Notes: generated by a model from the sequence alone, not told the origin. Counted from the first letter of the stretch, positions 1 to 10,446 are shown. The stretch is DNA of 64,000 nt from Microcaldota archaeon (GCA_021798935.1 JAJZBL010000002.1:62001-126000), one strand, 5' to 3'. Numbers and translations: made by a program.

Positions 1-1
1 A

Positions 2-529
2 GATGTAAATAAAGGCAAGCAAATACTGCTGATGCACGGATATAATTTTAACACACAGATATGGATAGATGTTGGGCTGGTTGAAAAGCTGAATGGCATT
101 GGCTATGATGTATTTTCGCTTGATGTGCCTGGATTCCCAAAGAGCGAGAATCATTTTGAATTATCCAGAGATGATATGGAAAAGATGCTGGAGGTGTTTA
201 TAAAAGATAAAATGCATTCAAAAGCTATTATTCTTGGAGCAAGTGCAAGTGGAAGGATAGCTCTTGAATTTGCAGAAAATCATTCAGACCTGCTGAGCAA
301 GCTTATACTTGTCGATCCTGTATATAAATCAGTTGAATTTGGCAAATTGAAAGGCATTGATGTATTAGGCATATGGGGAAGCAATGATCCGATATCAAAA
401 CCTTTCAGCAGTGTTGCCGGAAACATAAAGCTTGCAATATTAAAAGGTGCAGGCCATGCTTGCTATCTCGACAAGCCAAAAGAGTTCAATTCTGCGATAG
501 CAAACTTTTTGGAGGGCAATATCAGGTAG
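2..529 (+). CDS. alpha/beta hydrolase fold protein (5' end outside window)
   Basis: Frame is open to the window edge (DVNKGKQILLMHGYN...). Nucleophile-elbow-like GASASG, then late D and GAGHACYLDKP His region. Confidence 0.75.
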   Translation, partial: DVNKGKQILLMHGYNFNTQIWIDVGLVEKLNGIGYDVFSLDVPGFPKSENHFELSRDDMEKMLEVFIKDKMHSKAIILGASASGRIALEFAENHSDLLSKLILVDPVYKSVEFGKLKGIDVLGIWGSNDPISKPFSSVAGNIKLAILKGAGHACYLDKPKEFNSAIANFLEGNIR

Positions 530-541
530 TGTAAAACAGGA

Positions 542-2176
542 TCAGCTAGCTTTGGTTGAATTCTTAGTGTCGGATTTGTAAACTTCGTACAGGTACTGGA
601 GGCTGCCAGGCAAGAATGTATATCTTCCAGATACAAATGAACTATTCGTATACCAGTATAATGGAAACTCCGTGCTTATGTTTTCTATCACGGCGTTATA
701 TCTATAGTTGTATAAAGTAGTACCTACGTCCAGTGCACTGTTAGTCAATACTGCAAAATCGGTGCAATTACTAACAGGCAGGGTCACATTTGTTATACCA
801 TAAAACTGTTTGCTTGAGTACTTTCCGAATGATTGGTTATAGCTTTGATATGTGTTATTCTTGGAATTTATTAGGGCATGGTCAAAAGAAGAGGCATTGC
901 TGAATTGAAATATGCTGAAAGGATGGCTGCCATTTAGCTTAAATGCATAAGAATTTGGATAATCGGATTTGCATATGCTGTCATAGGTATAGTATTTTTG
1001 GAATTTTTCAATTCCTAAATATTCTGTATAATTAACTTTTTTGTAGATATCATAGGATATTGTCTTATTGCGGTAGCTAAACTTGCTAACGTTGCTTACT
1101 CTTGATGTTCCTGTGGGCATTATATTGATTGATGGCAGATCCTGTATGGTATGGGATTCATTCTTAGGGACGAAGAACCTCATTTCAAGTGTGGTGTTGG
1201 AACTGCTTATATTCAGCATTACAGGCACAGATGAAAGAGTCTTTATCGATTTTGCTATATCTGCATTTACAGGCTTTCCAGAAAGTGTATAAAATCCGAT
1301 GCTGCTCGCATTGTATACCTCAAGGTTCTTGAATTTTGATAGGTTTAGGTATACATAAGTAAAATTTGCCTTTGAAGATGCGTTTATCCTTAAAGTAGAA
1401 TATGGCAGAAGAGATGGATTAAAAGAAGGATGTGCTGGATATATAGGCAGCAACAGTATTATCACACATATTATAGCAGCAATTATGAAGAATGGTGTAC
1501 TGTTTAGGGTTTTGTAATATGATGAAAGTTTGCTTGAAAATACTCCTCTCTCTTTGCTGGAGATAACTCTTATGGTCACAGCAATTGCTATGCTTATCAA
1601 AAGATAATATCCTATTATCCCAATATTTACTGTAAGGTTTTCATCTGCCTCAAATCCCAATGCTGATGCCAACATTGGCACTGCAAAAGCTATGAATAGT
1701 ATAATCTTGGTGCTCAGCCTTATCTTAGATCCTACAAATATAAGAACAAGTGTGTAAGCAGATATAAGAAAGACCATTATGAATTCAGGAACTTTGAAGT
1801 ATACTGCACTGCTTGCATATAGGAATGCGATTGCTAATCCTAAAGTTATGTTCATGTACTTGTCTTCTGCAATTATCACAAATGACAGGGCTATGAATAG
1901 TATCAATGATGCAAGGATCATCAGTGAATTATCCATTATTATGAAGTAAGAAAGGAACAGCAGGGCCAATACTGCAGATAGGATTGCGGCTGCATAAAGT
2001 GCATAAGGTGTTTTCTTATCCTCAAAGACGAGGCCATTGTAGTATTTTGCCTTTTTCTTATTGTTGAACATTGCAAAACCGCAAGCATTGGATATTCCTA
2101 ATTTGAATATCCAACTTAAAAAACCTTTTGATTTATATTCAAAAGTTCTCTTTCTAATCCGGGATTGCTTTTGCAC
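542..2176 (-). CDS. polytopic membrane protein with large extracytoplasmic domain, unknown function
   Basis: Long ORF with multiple hydrophobic segments in the N-terminal half and an N/S/T-rich C-terminal region. Confidence 0.7.
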   Translation of the reverse strand: MQKQSRIRKRTFEYKSKGFLSWIFKLGISNACGFAMFNNKKKAKYYNGLVFEDKKTPYALYAAAILSAVLALLFLSYFIIMDNSLMILASLILFIALSFVIIAEDKYMNITLGLAIAFLYASSAVYFKVPEFIMVFLISAYTLVLIFVGSKIRLSTKIILFIAFAVPMLASALGFEADENLTVNIGIIGYYLLISIAIAVTIRVISSKERGVFSSKLSSYYKTLNSTPFFIIAAIICVIILLLPIYPAHPSFNPSLLPYSTLRINASSKANFTYVYLNLSKFKNLEVYNASSIGFYTLSGKPVNADIAKSIKTLSSVPVMLNISSSNTTLEMRFFVPKNESHTIQDLPSINIMPTGTSRVSNVSKFSYRNKTISYDIYKKVNYTEYLGIEKFQKYYTYDSICKSDYPNSYAFKLNGSHPFSIFQFSNASSFDHALINSKNNTYQSYNQSFGKYSSKQFYGITNVTLPVSNCTDFAVLTNSALDVGTTLYNYRYNAVIENISTEFPLYWYTNSSFVSGRYTFLPGSLQYLYEVYKSDTKNSTKAS

Positions 2177-2228
2177 TTCCCAGAAAGATATTTATTTTTG
2201 GATCCCTTATGATTAATGATGCTTTATC

Positions 2229-2498
2229 ATGGGATGGATTGCATTTGGCAGTGCTGAGAGAACTGCATATTCCGAAGCAATAAAGCTTAATGAAGGAGAA
2301 TCCATAATCCTGTCCAGCTTTAAGAAAGACAGAGTTATAAAGATAACAAAAGATAAGAAAGGATTTGCAATTGAAGAAGATGGATTTGAGAATTCAAAGT
2401 TTTCAATACCAAATGAAGATCTTAAAAAGAGGATAAAGAAGCTTTTAGCTTTTGAATTTCCAAGAAGCCATAAAATAATGTTAAGCATAAGGAAATAA
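2229..2498 (+). CDS. small hypothetical protein
   Basis: 89 aa ORF in the gap between the flanking genes; codon usage resembles neighbours. Preferred over the antisense ORF 2213-2488. Confidence 0.5.
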   Translation: MGWIAFGSAERTAYSEAIKLNEGESIILSSFKKDRVIKITKDKKGFAIEEDGFENSKFSIPNEDLKKRIKKLLAFEFPRSHKIMLSIRK

Positions 2499-2523
2499 TG
2501 TTTTGCAATTTTCAGGTGAATAG

Positions 2524-3435
2524 ATGAACTATTTATTATCGATACCGATAAACAATGGAGTGGCTGATTTTATAGGGAAGAAAGGTGCGGAGGACAGCCT
2601 TGCATATTACAACAGGATTTACAATGACGATACCATTGTAGCAATATCACCTTCAAATTTGGATGACAAATTCTATGGATTAGCTGAATCCCTTACCCTA
2701 TCTCATATTATAGTAATAGATGCAAAATCGATAGATAAGCAGCTCGGCGAAGTGCTTATAGCAGCTGCATTGGCAGGCAAACCAACTATAATAATAGAAC
2801 ATGATACAATGGACCAAACGCAGCTTGAAGAGATGCTGAAGCAGCTTAAGCTATCAAATTACACCATATGCAAGATGGAGGATATACTTGGAAAGGTAAC
2901 GAGCTACGAGCTAGATTCAAGCGATGCCTCAGGCAACTGCAGGATTGATATAGATAGGTCATTCAATGTAAAAGGTGCAGGTACTGTGGTGTTAGGCATA
3001 GTCAGGAAGGGTTCGGTAAAAGTGCATGATAAGCTATTAGGAAAAGATTTGAAGGAAGTTGTAGTAAGATCAATACAGAGCCAGGATAGGGATATACAGG
3101 AAGCAGGGCCAAGCACCAGGGTAGGGCTTGCGCTTAAAGGTGCTGATCCTGATGAATTCAAGAAAGGTGATACTTTATCAAATTATAAGATAGAAGCAAA
3201 AAAGAGCATAATCGCAACTCTAAATCTTAGCACTATAAACAAAGAGGATATCAAAGAAAAGTCCTCTTACATATTTGTATCTGGTTTTTCTTACACAAGT
3301 GCAACGGTGAATTCTTTCGATGGAACAAGCATCTCGCTGGTATTTGACAAGCCTCTGTGCATAGAGAGTTCAGATTCTTTCATGCTGATACGCAAGCAGG
3401 AGCCAAGGATTTTTGCCTCTGGAAAAGTAAGCTGA
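2524..3435 (+). CDS. SelB/EF-Tu-like protein with beta-barrel domain II but no P-loop (pseudo-GTPase)
   Basis: Domain II signature 'DRSFNVKGAGTVVLGIVRKGSVKVHDKL'; 'IGKKGAEDSLAYYNR' in the N-terminal region; no GxxxxGK[ST]. Confidence 0.65.
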   Translation: MNYLLSIPINNGVADFIGKKGAEDSLAYYNRIYNDDTIVAISPSNLDDKFYGLAESLTLSHIIVIDAKSIDKQLGEVLIAAALAGKPTIIIEHDTMDQTQLEEMLKQLKLSNYTICKMEDILGKVTSYELDSSDASGNCRIDIDRSFNVKGAGTVVLGIVRKGSVKVHDKLLGKDLKEVVVRSIQSQDRDIQEAGPSTRVGLALKGADPDEFKKGDTLSNYKIEAKKSIIATLNLSTINKEDIKEKSSYIFVSGFSYTSATVNSFDGTSISLVFDKPLCIESSDSFMLIRKQEPRIFASGKVS

Positions 3436-3436
3436 T

Positions 3437-4021
3437 TTATGCTGAATTCCACATTGAGTAGAAGTGGTCTGCAAGCTCCTTTACCCTCTTTTTTTCATGC
3501 ACTATCTCTATATGCTCTATGTTCCTGTGCAGCCCACTGTACGTGAAGTTGGCGCTTCCAGTTATCGCTTCATCCTCACCTATATACAGTTTTTCATGCA
3601 CAAACTTTCCTTCTACAAACTTGAACTCTATATGGCTGCGCTTCTTTGGATGTTTGTTGAATGCTAAAAATACAATTAACAAGGCAACTGCCAAAGCTGC
3701 GGCATATATCGCAATGGAAAGCAGTATCATCATCCTTAATAGATAGAACATCAATGAAATAACCACAATTATAAATGCAGCATAGAAGATGTACTTTGTA
3801 TAGCCTTTAGCTCTGTAAACTTTTGCAGTTTCACTGCTTGCAGCTTCCTTTGATGTTATTACCTTTATCTCTTTTCTTGATGAAATCTTTATCAGTTTTT
3901 TGATATAACTTTTGCTTATAAACGGCGAGACTATGAAAAGGTATCGGTCATCGTTTGAGACCAAAGGTTCAATATACTTGTATGATTCATTCCCACTATA
4001 GCTCAAAGATTCTGAAACCAT
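3437..4021 (-). CDS. membrane-associated phospholipase D-like protein, single HKD motif
   Basis: 'VHEKLYIGEDEAITGSANFTYSGLHRNIEH' matches HxKxxxxD...GSxN; central hydrophobic segments. Confidence 0.75.
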   Translation of the reverse strand: MVSESLSYSGNESYKYIEPLVSNDDRYLFIVSPFISKSYIKKLIKISSRKEIKVITSKEAASSETAKVYRAKGYTKYIFYAAFIIVVISLMFYLLRMMILLSIAIYAAALAVALLIVFLAFNKHPKKRSHIEFKFVEGKFVHEKLYIGEDEAITGSANFTYSGLHRNIEHIEIVHEKKRVKELADHFYSMWNSA

Positions 4022-4224
4022 AATTATGCACTTATCTTAAAGGTCGCTGTTCCATAAAGGGTTTCTGCTGCTGTGTTATATTTGATTCTGCATAATATAA
4101 AGTTGCATGTTTATGCAACAAAATTGCAGTAAACTTTAACTTTTATTTGTATCTATATCATTAAACAATAAGCTTATAGAATATTATTAATTTTTATGTA
4201 TATAATTAATATAGGGGGTATTAG

Positions 4225-7200
4225 ATGATAGATCTCGGAGAGATAGAAAATTTTACCAAAGAATATTGGTCAAAAGAAGATCCTATTAAAAAGATTAAAA
4301 AAGAGTCAATAGACAAGAAAAAGTATTACTTCCTAGACGGGCCGCCATATGCGACAGGAGAACTTGGGGTGTACCATGTTTGGGTAGGTGTTGTAAAAGA
4401 CGTGATGCTCAGGTACAAAAGATTCAGAGGATTCTATGTTCATGATAGGGCGGGATTCGATGTACATGGCCTGCCTATAGAAAACAAAGTTGAGCATAAG
4501 CTAGGGCTTAAAACAAAGGAGGATATAGATTCATATGGAATTGACAATTTCATAGAAGCATGCAAGAGCTTTGCAGATGAACAAGTAAGAGGCATGATAG
4601 ATATATACAAGAAGTATGGATCTTCATTGGATTTTGAAGATGCCTATATTCCTTACAAAAAAAGCTACATGAATGCAGGGTGGAAGATGTTCAAAGGCAT
4701 ATATGACAAAGGCCTTGTGTACTCCGGGAAGAAGGCATTAGCATATTGCCCGCACTGCGAAACAGTGCTATCAGCTCAAGGCCCTGAGATAGAATATTCT
4801 GATGATACTGATCCATCAATATTTGTCAGATTTAAGGTTGATCCTGAAAGATCTAAGGATGCGAAGATAAACGTTGAAAGCAATCTTTATCTTGTCATAT
4901 GGACTACTACACCATGGACTCTTCCATCAAATATGGCAGTTGCAGCAAATCCCGAAGGCCTATATGTAAAGGCGCAGTTTGGAGATAATATTTACATAGT
5001 AGCAAAGGACAGGCTTGATGCATTTGCGAAGAGCATAGACCAGAGCTTTACAGTTCTTGGCGAGTTCTATGGCTCGGAGCTGCAGGGAATATATTACAAA
5101 GGGCCATTTGAAGATCAGATACCAAAGCAGAGAGAATTTGCAAAATTCCATAAAGTGCTTATGGAAAAAAGCCTTGTATCGATGGGTGATGGAACAGGGT
5201 TGGTGCATGTTGCTCCAGGGCACGGGCCAGAGGACTTCAACGTTGGATTCAAGAATGGCATACCTATTTATTCTCCTGTAAGTGACCAAGCAGAATACAC
5301 AGATGAAGCAGGAGAACTAATGGGGATAAAGATACCAGATGAAGCAAACAAATTTGTACTTGAAAAGCTGAAGAAAGACGGAAGCCTCCTTTACAGGGGG
5401 TCAATAACACACAGCTATCCTCACTGCTGGAGATGCAATAGCAAGTTGATATACAGATCTACAGACCAGTGGTTCATAGATATACAGAAGATAAAGGACA
5501 AGACGATAAAGGCAAATTCAAAGATAAAATGGCATCCTAAGAACACCAAAGAGTGGCAGGAGGATACATTGCGCAATTCTCCAGACTGGTGCATATCAAG
5601 GCAGAGATACTGGGGTGCACCGATACCAATATGGAGATGCAATAGCTGCGACAATCATATTGCGATAGGTTCTGCCGCAGAGCTTAAGGAGAGGGCTGGA
5701 TTGAGCGAAGAGCCTGAAGACCTTCATATACCTTACATAGATGGCATAACCTTCAAATGCGACAAATGCGGAGGGACTATGCACAGGGTCAAGGATGTAT
5801 TCGATGTATGGTGGGATTCGGGAATCGCACATACAGCAAGCTTGAGTGAAGAGGAGTGGAAAAAATTATTTCCTTCTGATTGGATAACAGAAAGCAGAGA
5901 TCAGTTGAGAGGCTGGTTCTCGATGCTGATAAGGACTTCGGTTGCCCTGTATGGAAAAACTCCTTTCAAGGAGGTTACAATAGGAGGTATGGTATACGAT
6001 GAGCATGGAATGGAGATGCACAGGCATTTGGGCAATCTGATACTTGCAAAGGATCTTCCAAAATATGTATCTGCAGACGGTTACAGGCTTTGGTGCTTAA
6101 GCAAGCCAAGATGGGAGGACCTTAAGGTAAAAGTATCAGAACTAAAAGAAAGCGACAACGTCATTGTGACTTATTACAATATTATGAAGCTTTCCAAAGA
6201 ATTCTCCAACCTATCCGGCTCAGATCCTAAGAAAGTGAAGAAGCCAAACCTTGCGCTTGCAGAAAAGGATGACAGATGGATACTCTCAAGGATAAATACA
6301 TTGGCAAAGAATGTTACAGGTCTTTTCGATTCATATGAGATAGACCAAGCAGTAAACCAAATGTCTGATTTCCTTGTCAATGATTTCAGCAGGACATATC
6401 TCAAAATTGCAAAGCAGAGATCCGAAGAGATGAGCGCAAAGAAGCTTAAGTATCTGTCAAACCTTATAAACTACGTCCTTTACAGGTTTACAGTGCTGTC
6501 ATCTATAGTGCTTCCTTTCACATCCGAGTACATCTACCAGAAGCTATTTTCTATAGACAATGGCAGTGTTTTCTATGAATCATGGCCAAAGGCAGATCCA
6601 AAATACATAGATGAGGAAATAGAAAAGGAGTTTAATATTGCAAAAGACCTTGTAAGCGAAATATTGAACCTTAGAGAGAAGAACAGCATAAGGCTTAGGC
6701 AGCCACTATCAGAAGCAAAGGTAATAACAAGATACAATGCGGTTGCAGATGCAGTTGCGAAGCTTTCAGATATAATAGAGTCCCTTACAAATGTCAAAAC
6801 CATAAGTGCAGAGATCTCTGACAACCTGAACTTGAGGATAATTCCAGTATTTGCAAAATTAGGCCCTGAATTCAAGGAGAACAGCAACATAGTATCAGAT
6901 GCGCTTCGCAAAGCGGATCCGAAGGAGTTATCAAATGCTATAGAGAAGGAAGGATATTACACTTTGCATACAGATAAAGGAAACTTTACCATAAAACCAG
7001 AGATGTACACGATATCCGAGGATCTTATAAAGGAAAATGAGGAGGAATCAAAGTACGGCCTTATATACCTTAATACAGCTATAACCGAAGAGCTCAAAAA
7101 TGAGCTGCTAGTAAGGGAGATAATACGCAGGATACAGATGCTTAGGAAAGAGAAGGGATTTAGCAAATCAGACAAAATTAATGTATACCTTTCAGCAGAC

Positions 7201-7374
7201 GTTGCCCTTTCAGCACTTATAAAAGAGAACATAGAAAGCATAAAGAAGGTAACAAACAGCAGGTCTATAGATGAAAGGCTTTCCGATGCAAATGGATTAG
7301 ATGAAGTGTCATTTGAAATCTCTCCTGGAAATAGCATAAAGATAGCAATAGAGAAAAGCGAAAGAGGCAAATAA
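4225..7374 (+). CDS. ileS: isoleucyl-tRNA synthetase
   Basis: 1049 aa; 'DGPPYATG', 'AGFDVHGLPIENKVEHKLG', 'WTTTPWTLPSNMAV', 'PDWCISRQRYWGAPIPIW', 'DVWWDSG'. HIGH/KMSKS are divergent (see findings). Confidence 0.93.
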   Translation: MIDLGEIENFTKEYWSKEDPIKKIKKESIDKKKYYFLDGPPYATGELGVYHVWVGVVKDVMLRYKRFRGFYVHDRAGFDVHGLPIENKVEHKLGLKTKEDIDSYGIDNFIEACKSFADEQVRGMIDIYKKYGSSLDFEDAYIPYKKSYMNAGWKMFKGIYDKGLVYSGKKALAYCPHCETVLSAQGPEIEYSDDTDPSIFVRFKVDPERSKDAKINVESNLYLVIWTTTPWTLPSNMAVAANPEGLYVKAQFGDNIYIVAKDRLDAFAKSIDQSFTVLGEFYGSELQGIYYKGPFEDQIPKQREFAKFHKVLMEKSLVSMGDGTGLVHVAPGHGPEDFNVGFKNGIPIYSPVSDQAEYTDEAGELMGIKIPDEANKFVLEKLKKDGSLLYRGSITHSYPHCWRCNSKLIYRSTDQWFIDIQKIKDKTIKANSKIKWHPKNTKEWQEDTLRNSPDWCISRQRYWGAPIPIWRCNSCDNHIAIGSAAELKERAGLSEEPEDLHIPYIDGITFKCDKCGGTMHRVKDVFDVWWDSGIAHTASLSEEEWKKLFPSDWITESRDQLRGWFSMLIRTSVALYGKTPFKEVTIGGMVYDEHGMEMHRHLGNLILAKDLPKYVSADGYRLWCLSKPRWEDLKVKVSELKESDNVIVTYYNIMKLSKEFSNLSGSDPKKVKKPNLALAEKDDRWILSRINTLAKNVTGLFDSYEIDQAVNQMSDFLVNDFSRTYLKIAKQRSEEMSAKKLKYLSNLINYVLYRFTVLSSIVLPFTSEYIYQKLFSIDNGSVFYESWPKADPKYIDEEIEKEFNIAKDLVSEILNLREKNSIRLRQPLSEAKVITRYNAVADAVAKLSDIIESLTNVKTISAEISDNLNLRIIPVFAKLGPEFKENSNIVSDALRKADPKELSNAIEKEGYYTLHTDKGNFTIKPEMYTISEDLIKENEEESKYGLIYLNTAITEELKNELLVREIIRRIQMLRKEKGFSKSDKINVYLSADVALSALIKENIESIKKVTNSRSIDERLSDANGLDEVSFEISPGNSIKIAIEKSERGK

Positions 7375-7425
7375 TTAAGATTGGCGATTTATCTCCTTTT
7401 TTATTTTTTTGCCTTGCGTGATGCA

Positions 7426-8544
7426 ATGTCTACTAAAACCATAGAAAACAGTGGAATCATCCCATACAGCAGGCTATTTGAAGTGCTGTCCGGGTACAAA
7501 GTGGAATTGTCCAGCCGGAAGATTTACAAGCTAATCTGCGATTTAAAGGATATGGTTTACCCTAGATCAAGTGAAGGCAGCTTAAACATATATAGCGGAT
7601 TTTACTTGCCTATTGCAATTGATGGTAAAAATGCGCTGATTCCATTCAGGATAGAGGAACATAAGGGCAGGCTCATATTTGACTTTGAAGACCAGAACCT
7701 CAGTTATGCAGTTGTAAAGGATTCAGAAAGCGGCGAGGATAAGGACAAGGAAGTGTTTATGGAAATGCTGCTAACTTCATCAAAAAAGCTTATGGAAAAC
7801 TTAAGAACCATGGATAAAAGTGAGGCTTACTTTTATTTGGATAAAAATGTGCCTTATTCATTCAGAAAGGGATATGTAAGATCAAGATTCCTGAAGGACC
7901 ATTCGACTGGTATGGATGAATGGGAGGCAAAGAGGATTTATTCGGATTACAAGGAATTTTGCAGCAAAGGTTATGAGATTGAAAGTGTATCTCTGCATGA
8001 TTACCTTGATACTGCATACTTATGCTATAAGGTTTTCTTCGGCAAAGAGGAACTTGGCAATCTGTCAACTCTTAGTGCATATAAGAAATATGCCGACTTC
8101 AGGGATGGGGGCATGTTAAGCCTTAAAATGCGAAGAAAAGAGAAATTCGAAGATTGGTACCATTCTGACAGGTGGAAGGGATCTCACCCATTTGAGATAA
8201 TTTCGGGATACTCTTCATATGTTTTGCTTCTGTATCCGCCGCTGAAAGAATCCCCTCAATATTGGGTATCACTTAATATGGATCAAAAAAGCTATTATAC
8301 TAAGTACTTAAATTTGGCTAAGGCCCTGATCAAAGAGAAGATTCCTTTTAGGGCAGCTGGATTGGATTATGTTGCGAAATATGTTGAAGGAGATATGATA
8401 GTGCCAGTAAACAGGGATGAGGCAAATTCGGTAAGCTTTCCATATTTCGGAGATATCGAAAAAGACAGTGAATTATCGAAAAATATATTATGGGAAAGGC
8501 TTAAGGTGCCTAATTTCAAAGGCAATGATATGCTGAGGCGATGA
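7426..8544 (+). CDS. hypothetical protein
   Basis: Long ORF; the supplied track starts at 7381 (TTG), ATG at 7426 is a likelier start. No family recognised. Confidence 0.6.
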   Translation: MSTKTIENSGIIPYSRLFEVLSGYKVELSSRKIYKLICDLKDMVYPRSSEGSLNIYSGFYLPIAIDGKNALIPFRIEEHKGRLIFDFEDQNLSYAVVKDSESGEDKDKEVFMEMLLTSSKKLMENLRTMDKSEAYFYLDKNVPYSFRKGYVRSRFLKDHSTGMDEWEAKRIYSDYKEFCSKGYEIESVSLHDYLDTAYLCYKVFFGKEELGNLSTLSAYKKYADFRDGGMLSLKMRRKEKFEDWYHSDRWKGSHPFEIISGYSSYVLLLYPPLKESPQYWVSLNMDQKSYYTKYLNLAKALIKEKIPFRAAGLDYVAKYVEGDMIVPVNRDEANSVSFPYFGDIEKDSELSKNILWERLKVPNFKGNDMLRR

Positions 8545-8664
8545 GATTTGATTGCATCCAGCTATTTTGGCAGATTTTGCAAAAGATATTTATAATATAA
8601 TGAGAAAATCTTATTGTTATTTCTTAATTATTTCTGATTGAATTAATTATATTAAGGTGTTATA

Positions 8665-8886
8665 TTGACAACAATTTGTGAAAGATGCAAGCGCGAGATA
8701 TATAGGTATGAAGTTTGCGATTATTGCGGAAGAAAGATCTGTGATAACTGCATGAAGGCCTCTCAGAGAGCTTCCAAGACAAGAAGGCTAGTCATATGCA
8801 AGGATTGCTGGAGCAACATGGAGAAGAGGAAGGCATACAAATCCGGAAGGGCATTCAATGAGCCTGCTGAAACACATATAATGTGA
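8665..8886 (+). CDS. small zinc-ribbon protein
   Basis: CERC...CDYCGRKICDNC...CKDC cysteine pattern in 73 aa. Confidence 0.65.
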   Translation: MTTICERCKREIYRYEVCDYCGRKICDNCMKASQRASKTRRLVICKDCWSNMEKRKAYKSGRAFNEPAETHIM

Positions 8887-9066
8887 AATTTATTTCCTGT
8901 TTGGGCTTTTCCTTATTCTTTTATTAAATTTTAGCTTCGTCCTTATTTATTGATATTTCCAGGTAGTTACTTTTGTGTAGGTTATTGCCGATTGGTTTTG
9001 CATTAGTTTATTTATCTTTTTAATAAAAATGCATATTGAAGCGATTTGTATTTTGAATGTGGTATT

Positions 9067-10350
9067 ATGAAGGTTTACGTAAAGACTTATGGATGCACCC
9101 TCAATCAGGCAGATAGTGATATAATAAAAACGCTGCTTAAGGATAACAATATATCAGTTTCAGATGATGAGATGGATTCTGATGCTGTAATAGTAAATAC
9201 CTGCACCGTCAAGACTGCAACAGAGCAGAAAATAATAAACAAGCTTGAAAAACTGCAGAAAAACGGCAAGAAGATTATAGTGACTGGATGCATGGCTTCA
9301 GCCAATCCTGATCTTATATACAAATATATACCTGCAGCCAGCATTGTCACTGCACCAAACATAAGCAACCTCCCAACCGCACTTGAAAATGTTGCAGAAG
9401 GAAAAAGAGTTTTATATGATAGATATAGTGCTGTTGACAGGATGGCTTATTTCAAGCCAGGCAGCAGCATAATATCTCGTATTCCAATAAATGATGGATG
9501 CTTGAGCAACTGTTCATTCTGCGAAACTAAAAGGGCAAGAGGTCCACTGAACAGCTTCTCATCTGATCTTATAATTAAAGCAATTTCATATAGCCTGCAG
9601 AAAGGTGCAAAGGAGATAGAATTGACATCCCAAGATGTAGGTGCATATGGAGCAGACAAGAAGAGCAGCATTGCAGAGTTACTAAGCAAAATAAAAGAAT
9701 TGAATATCGATAAGGATTATTACATAAGGATAGGCATGCTAAATCCAGAGCATGCATTGAAGCATATCGAAGCGTTTATAGAGGCATTGAACGATACCCA
9801 TTTCTATAAATTCATACATCTCCCTGTGCAATCCGGAAGCGATCCTGTACTAAAAGCTATGAACAGGGATTACAATATCTCCCAGTTCTATGAGGTTGTT
9901 GACAGGCTCAGGGCCAATGTAAAGAACCTGATGCTAGAAACCGATATAATAGTTGGATATCCCACTGAAAATGAAAAGGATTTCGAGGATACTCTTGATA
10001 TGATAAAAGAGGTAAAGCCTGGTGTATCTAATCTTTCAAAGTTTGCGAAAAGGCCTCATGCAAGGGCATCGAAGCTAAAACAGCTTCCGGAAGAAGAGAT
10101 AAAGAGGAGAAGTGTTGAGGCAACACGCCTTATACGCAGCGTCCAGAATTCAATAAACAAAAAATTCATAGGTACATTGCAGGACGTGATGCTCACAGAG
10201 AGAACAGGAATCTCTGTAAATGGGAGAAATTCCTCATACAAGCAGGTTATAATAACAGGAGATGGCAGTGGTCTTGCCTTGGGCAATATGTACAATGTGA
10301 AAATATACAAATCCACATCAAATGCTTTATATGGGAAAGTGCTAAATTGA
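9067..10350 (+). CDS. MiaB-like tRNA methylthiotransferase, archaeal/eukaryotic type (radical SAM)
   Basis: 'MKVYVKTYGCTLNQADSDI' UPF0004 domain, 'DGCLSNCSFC' CxxxCxxC radical SAM motif. Start set to ATG 9067 within ORF 9046-10350. Confidence 0.9.
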   Translation: MKVYVKTYGCTLNQADSDIIKTLLKDNNISVSDDEMDSDAVIVNTCTVKTATEQKIINKLEKLQKNGKKIIVTGCMASANPDLIYKYIPAASIVTAPNISNLPTALENVAEGKRVLYDRYSAVDRMAYFKPGSSIISRIPINDGCLSNCSFCETKRARGPLNSFSSDLIIKAISYSLQKGAKEIELTSQDVGAYGADKKSSIAELLSKIKELNIDKDYYIRIGMLNPEHALKHIEAFIEALNDTHFYKFIHLPVQSGSDPVLKAMNRDYNISQFYEVVDRLRANVKNLMLETDIIVGYPTENEKDFEDTLDMIKEVKPGVSNLSKFAKRPHARASKLKQLPEEEIKRRSVEATRLIRSVQNSINKKFIGTLQDVMLTERTGISVNGRNSSYKQVIITGDGSGLALGNMYNVKIYKSTSNALYGKVLN

Positions 10351-10446
10351 TTTGCTGCTCATCTAATGTGGCGCAAAACTTATGCTCTTCGCGGGCAGGA
10401 GTATGCCGCAATAGTTTGCAATTGACGCGTTTGAAATGGTGTAACT

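Noticed and set aside
2213-2488. 91-aa minus-strand ORF
   Set aside because: Antisense to 2229-2498, which has more protein-like composition.
4022-4224. T-box-like riboswitch upstream of ileS
   Set aside because: Only a simple 7-bp hairpin; no T-box sequence or specifier loop, and T-boxes are bacterial.
6957-7370. 137-aa antisense ORF inside ileS
   Set aside because: Lies opposite a well-supported IleRS; Ser/Phe-rich composition typical of antisense of AT-rich coding DNA.
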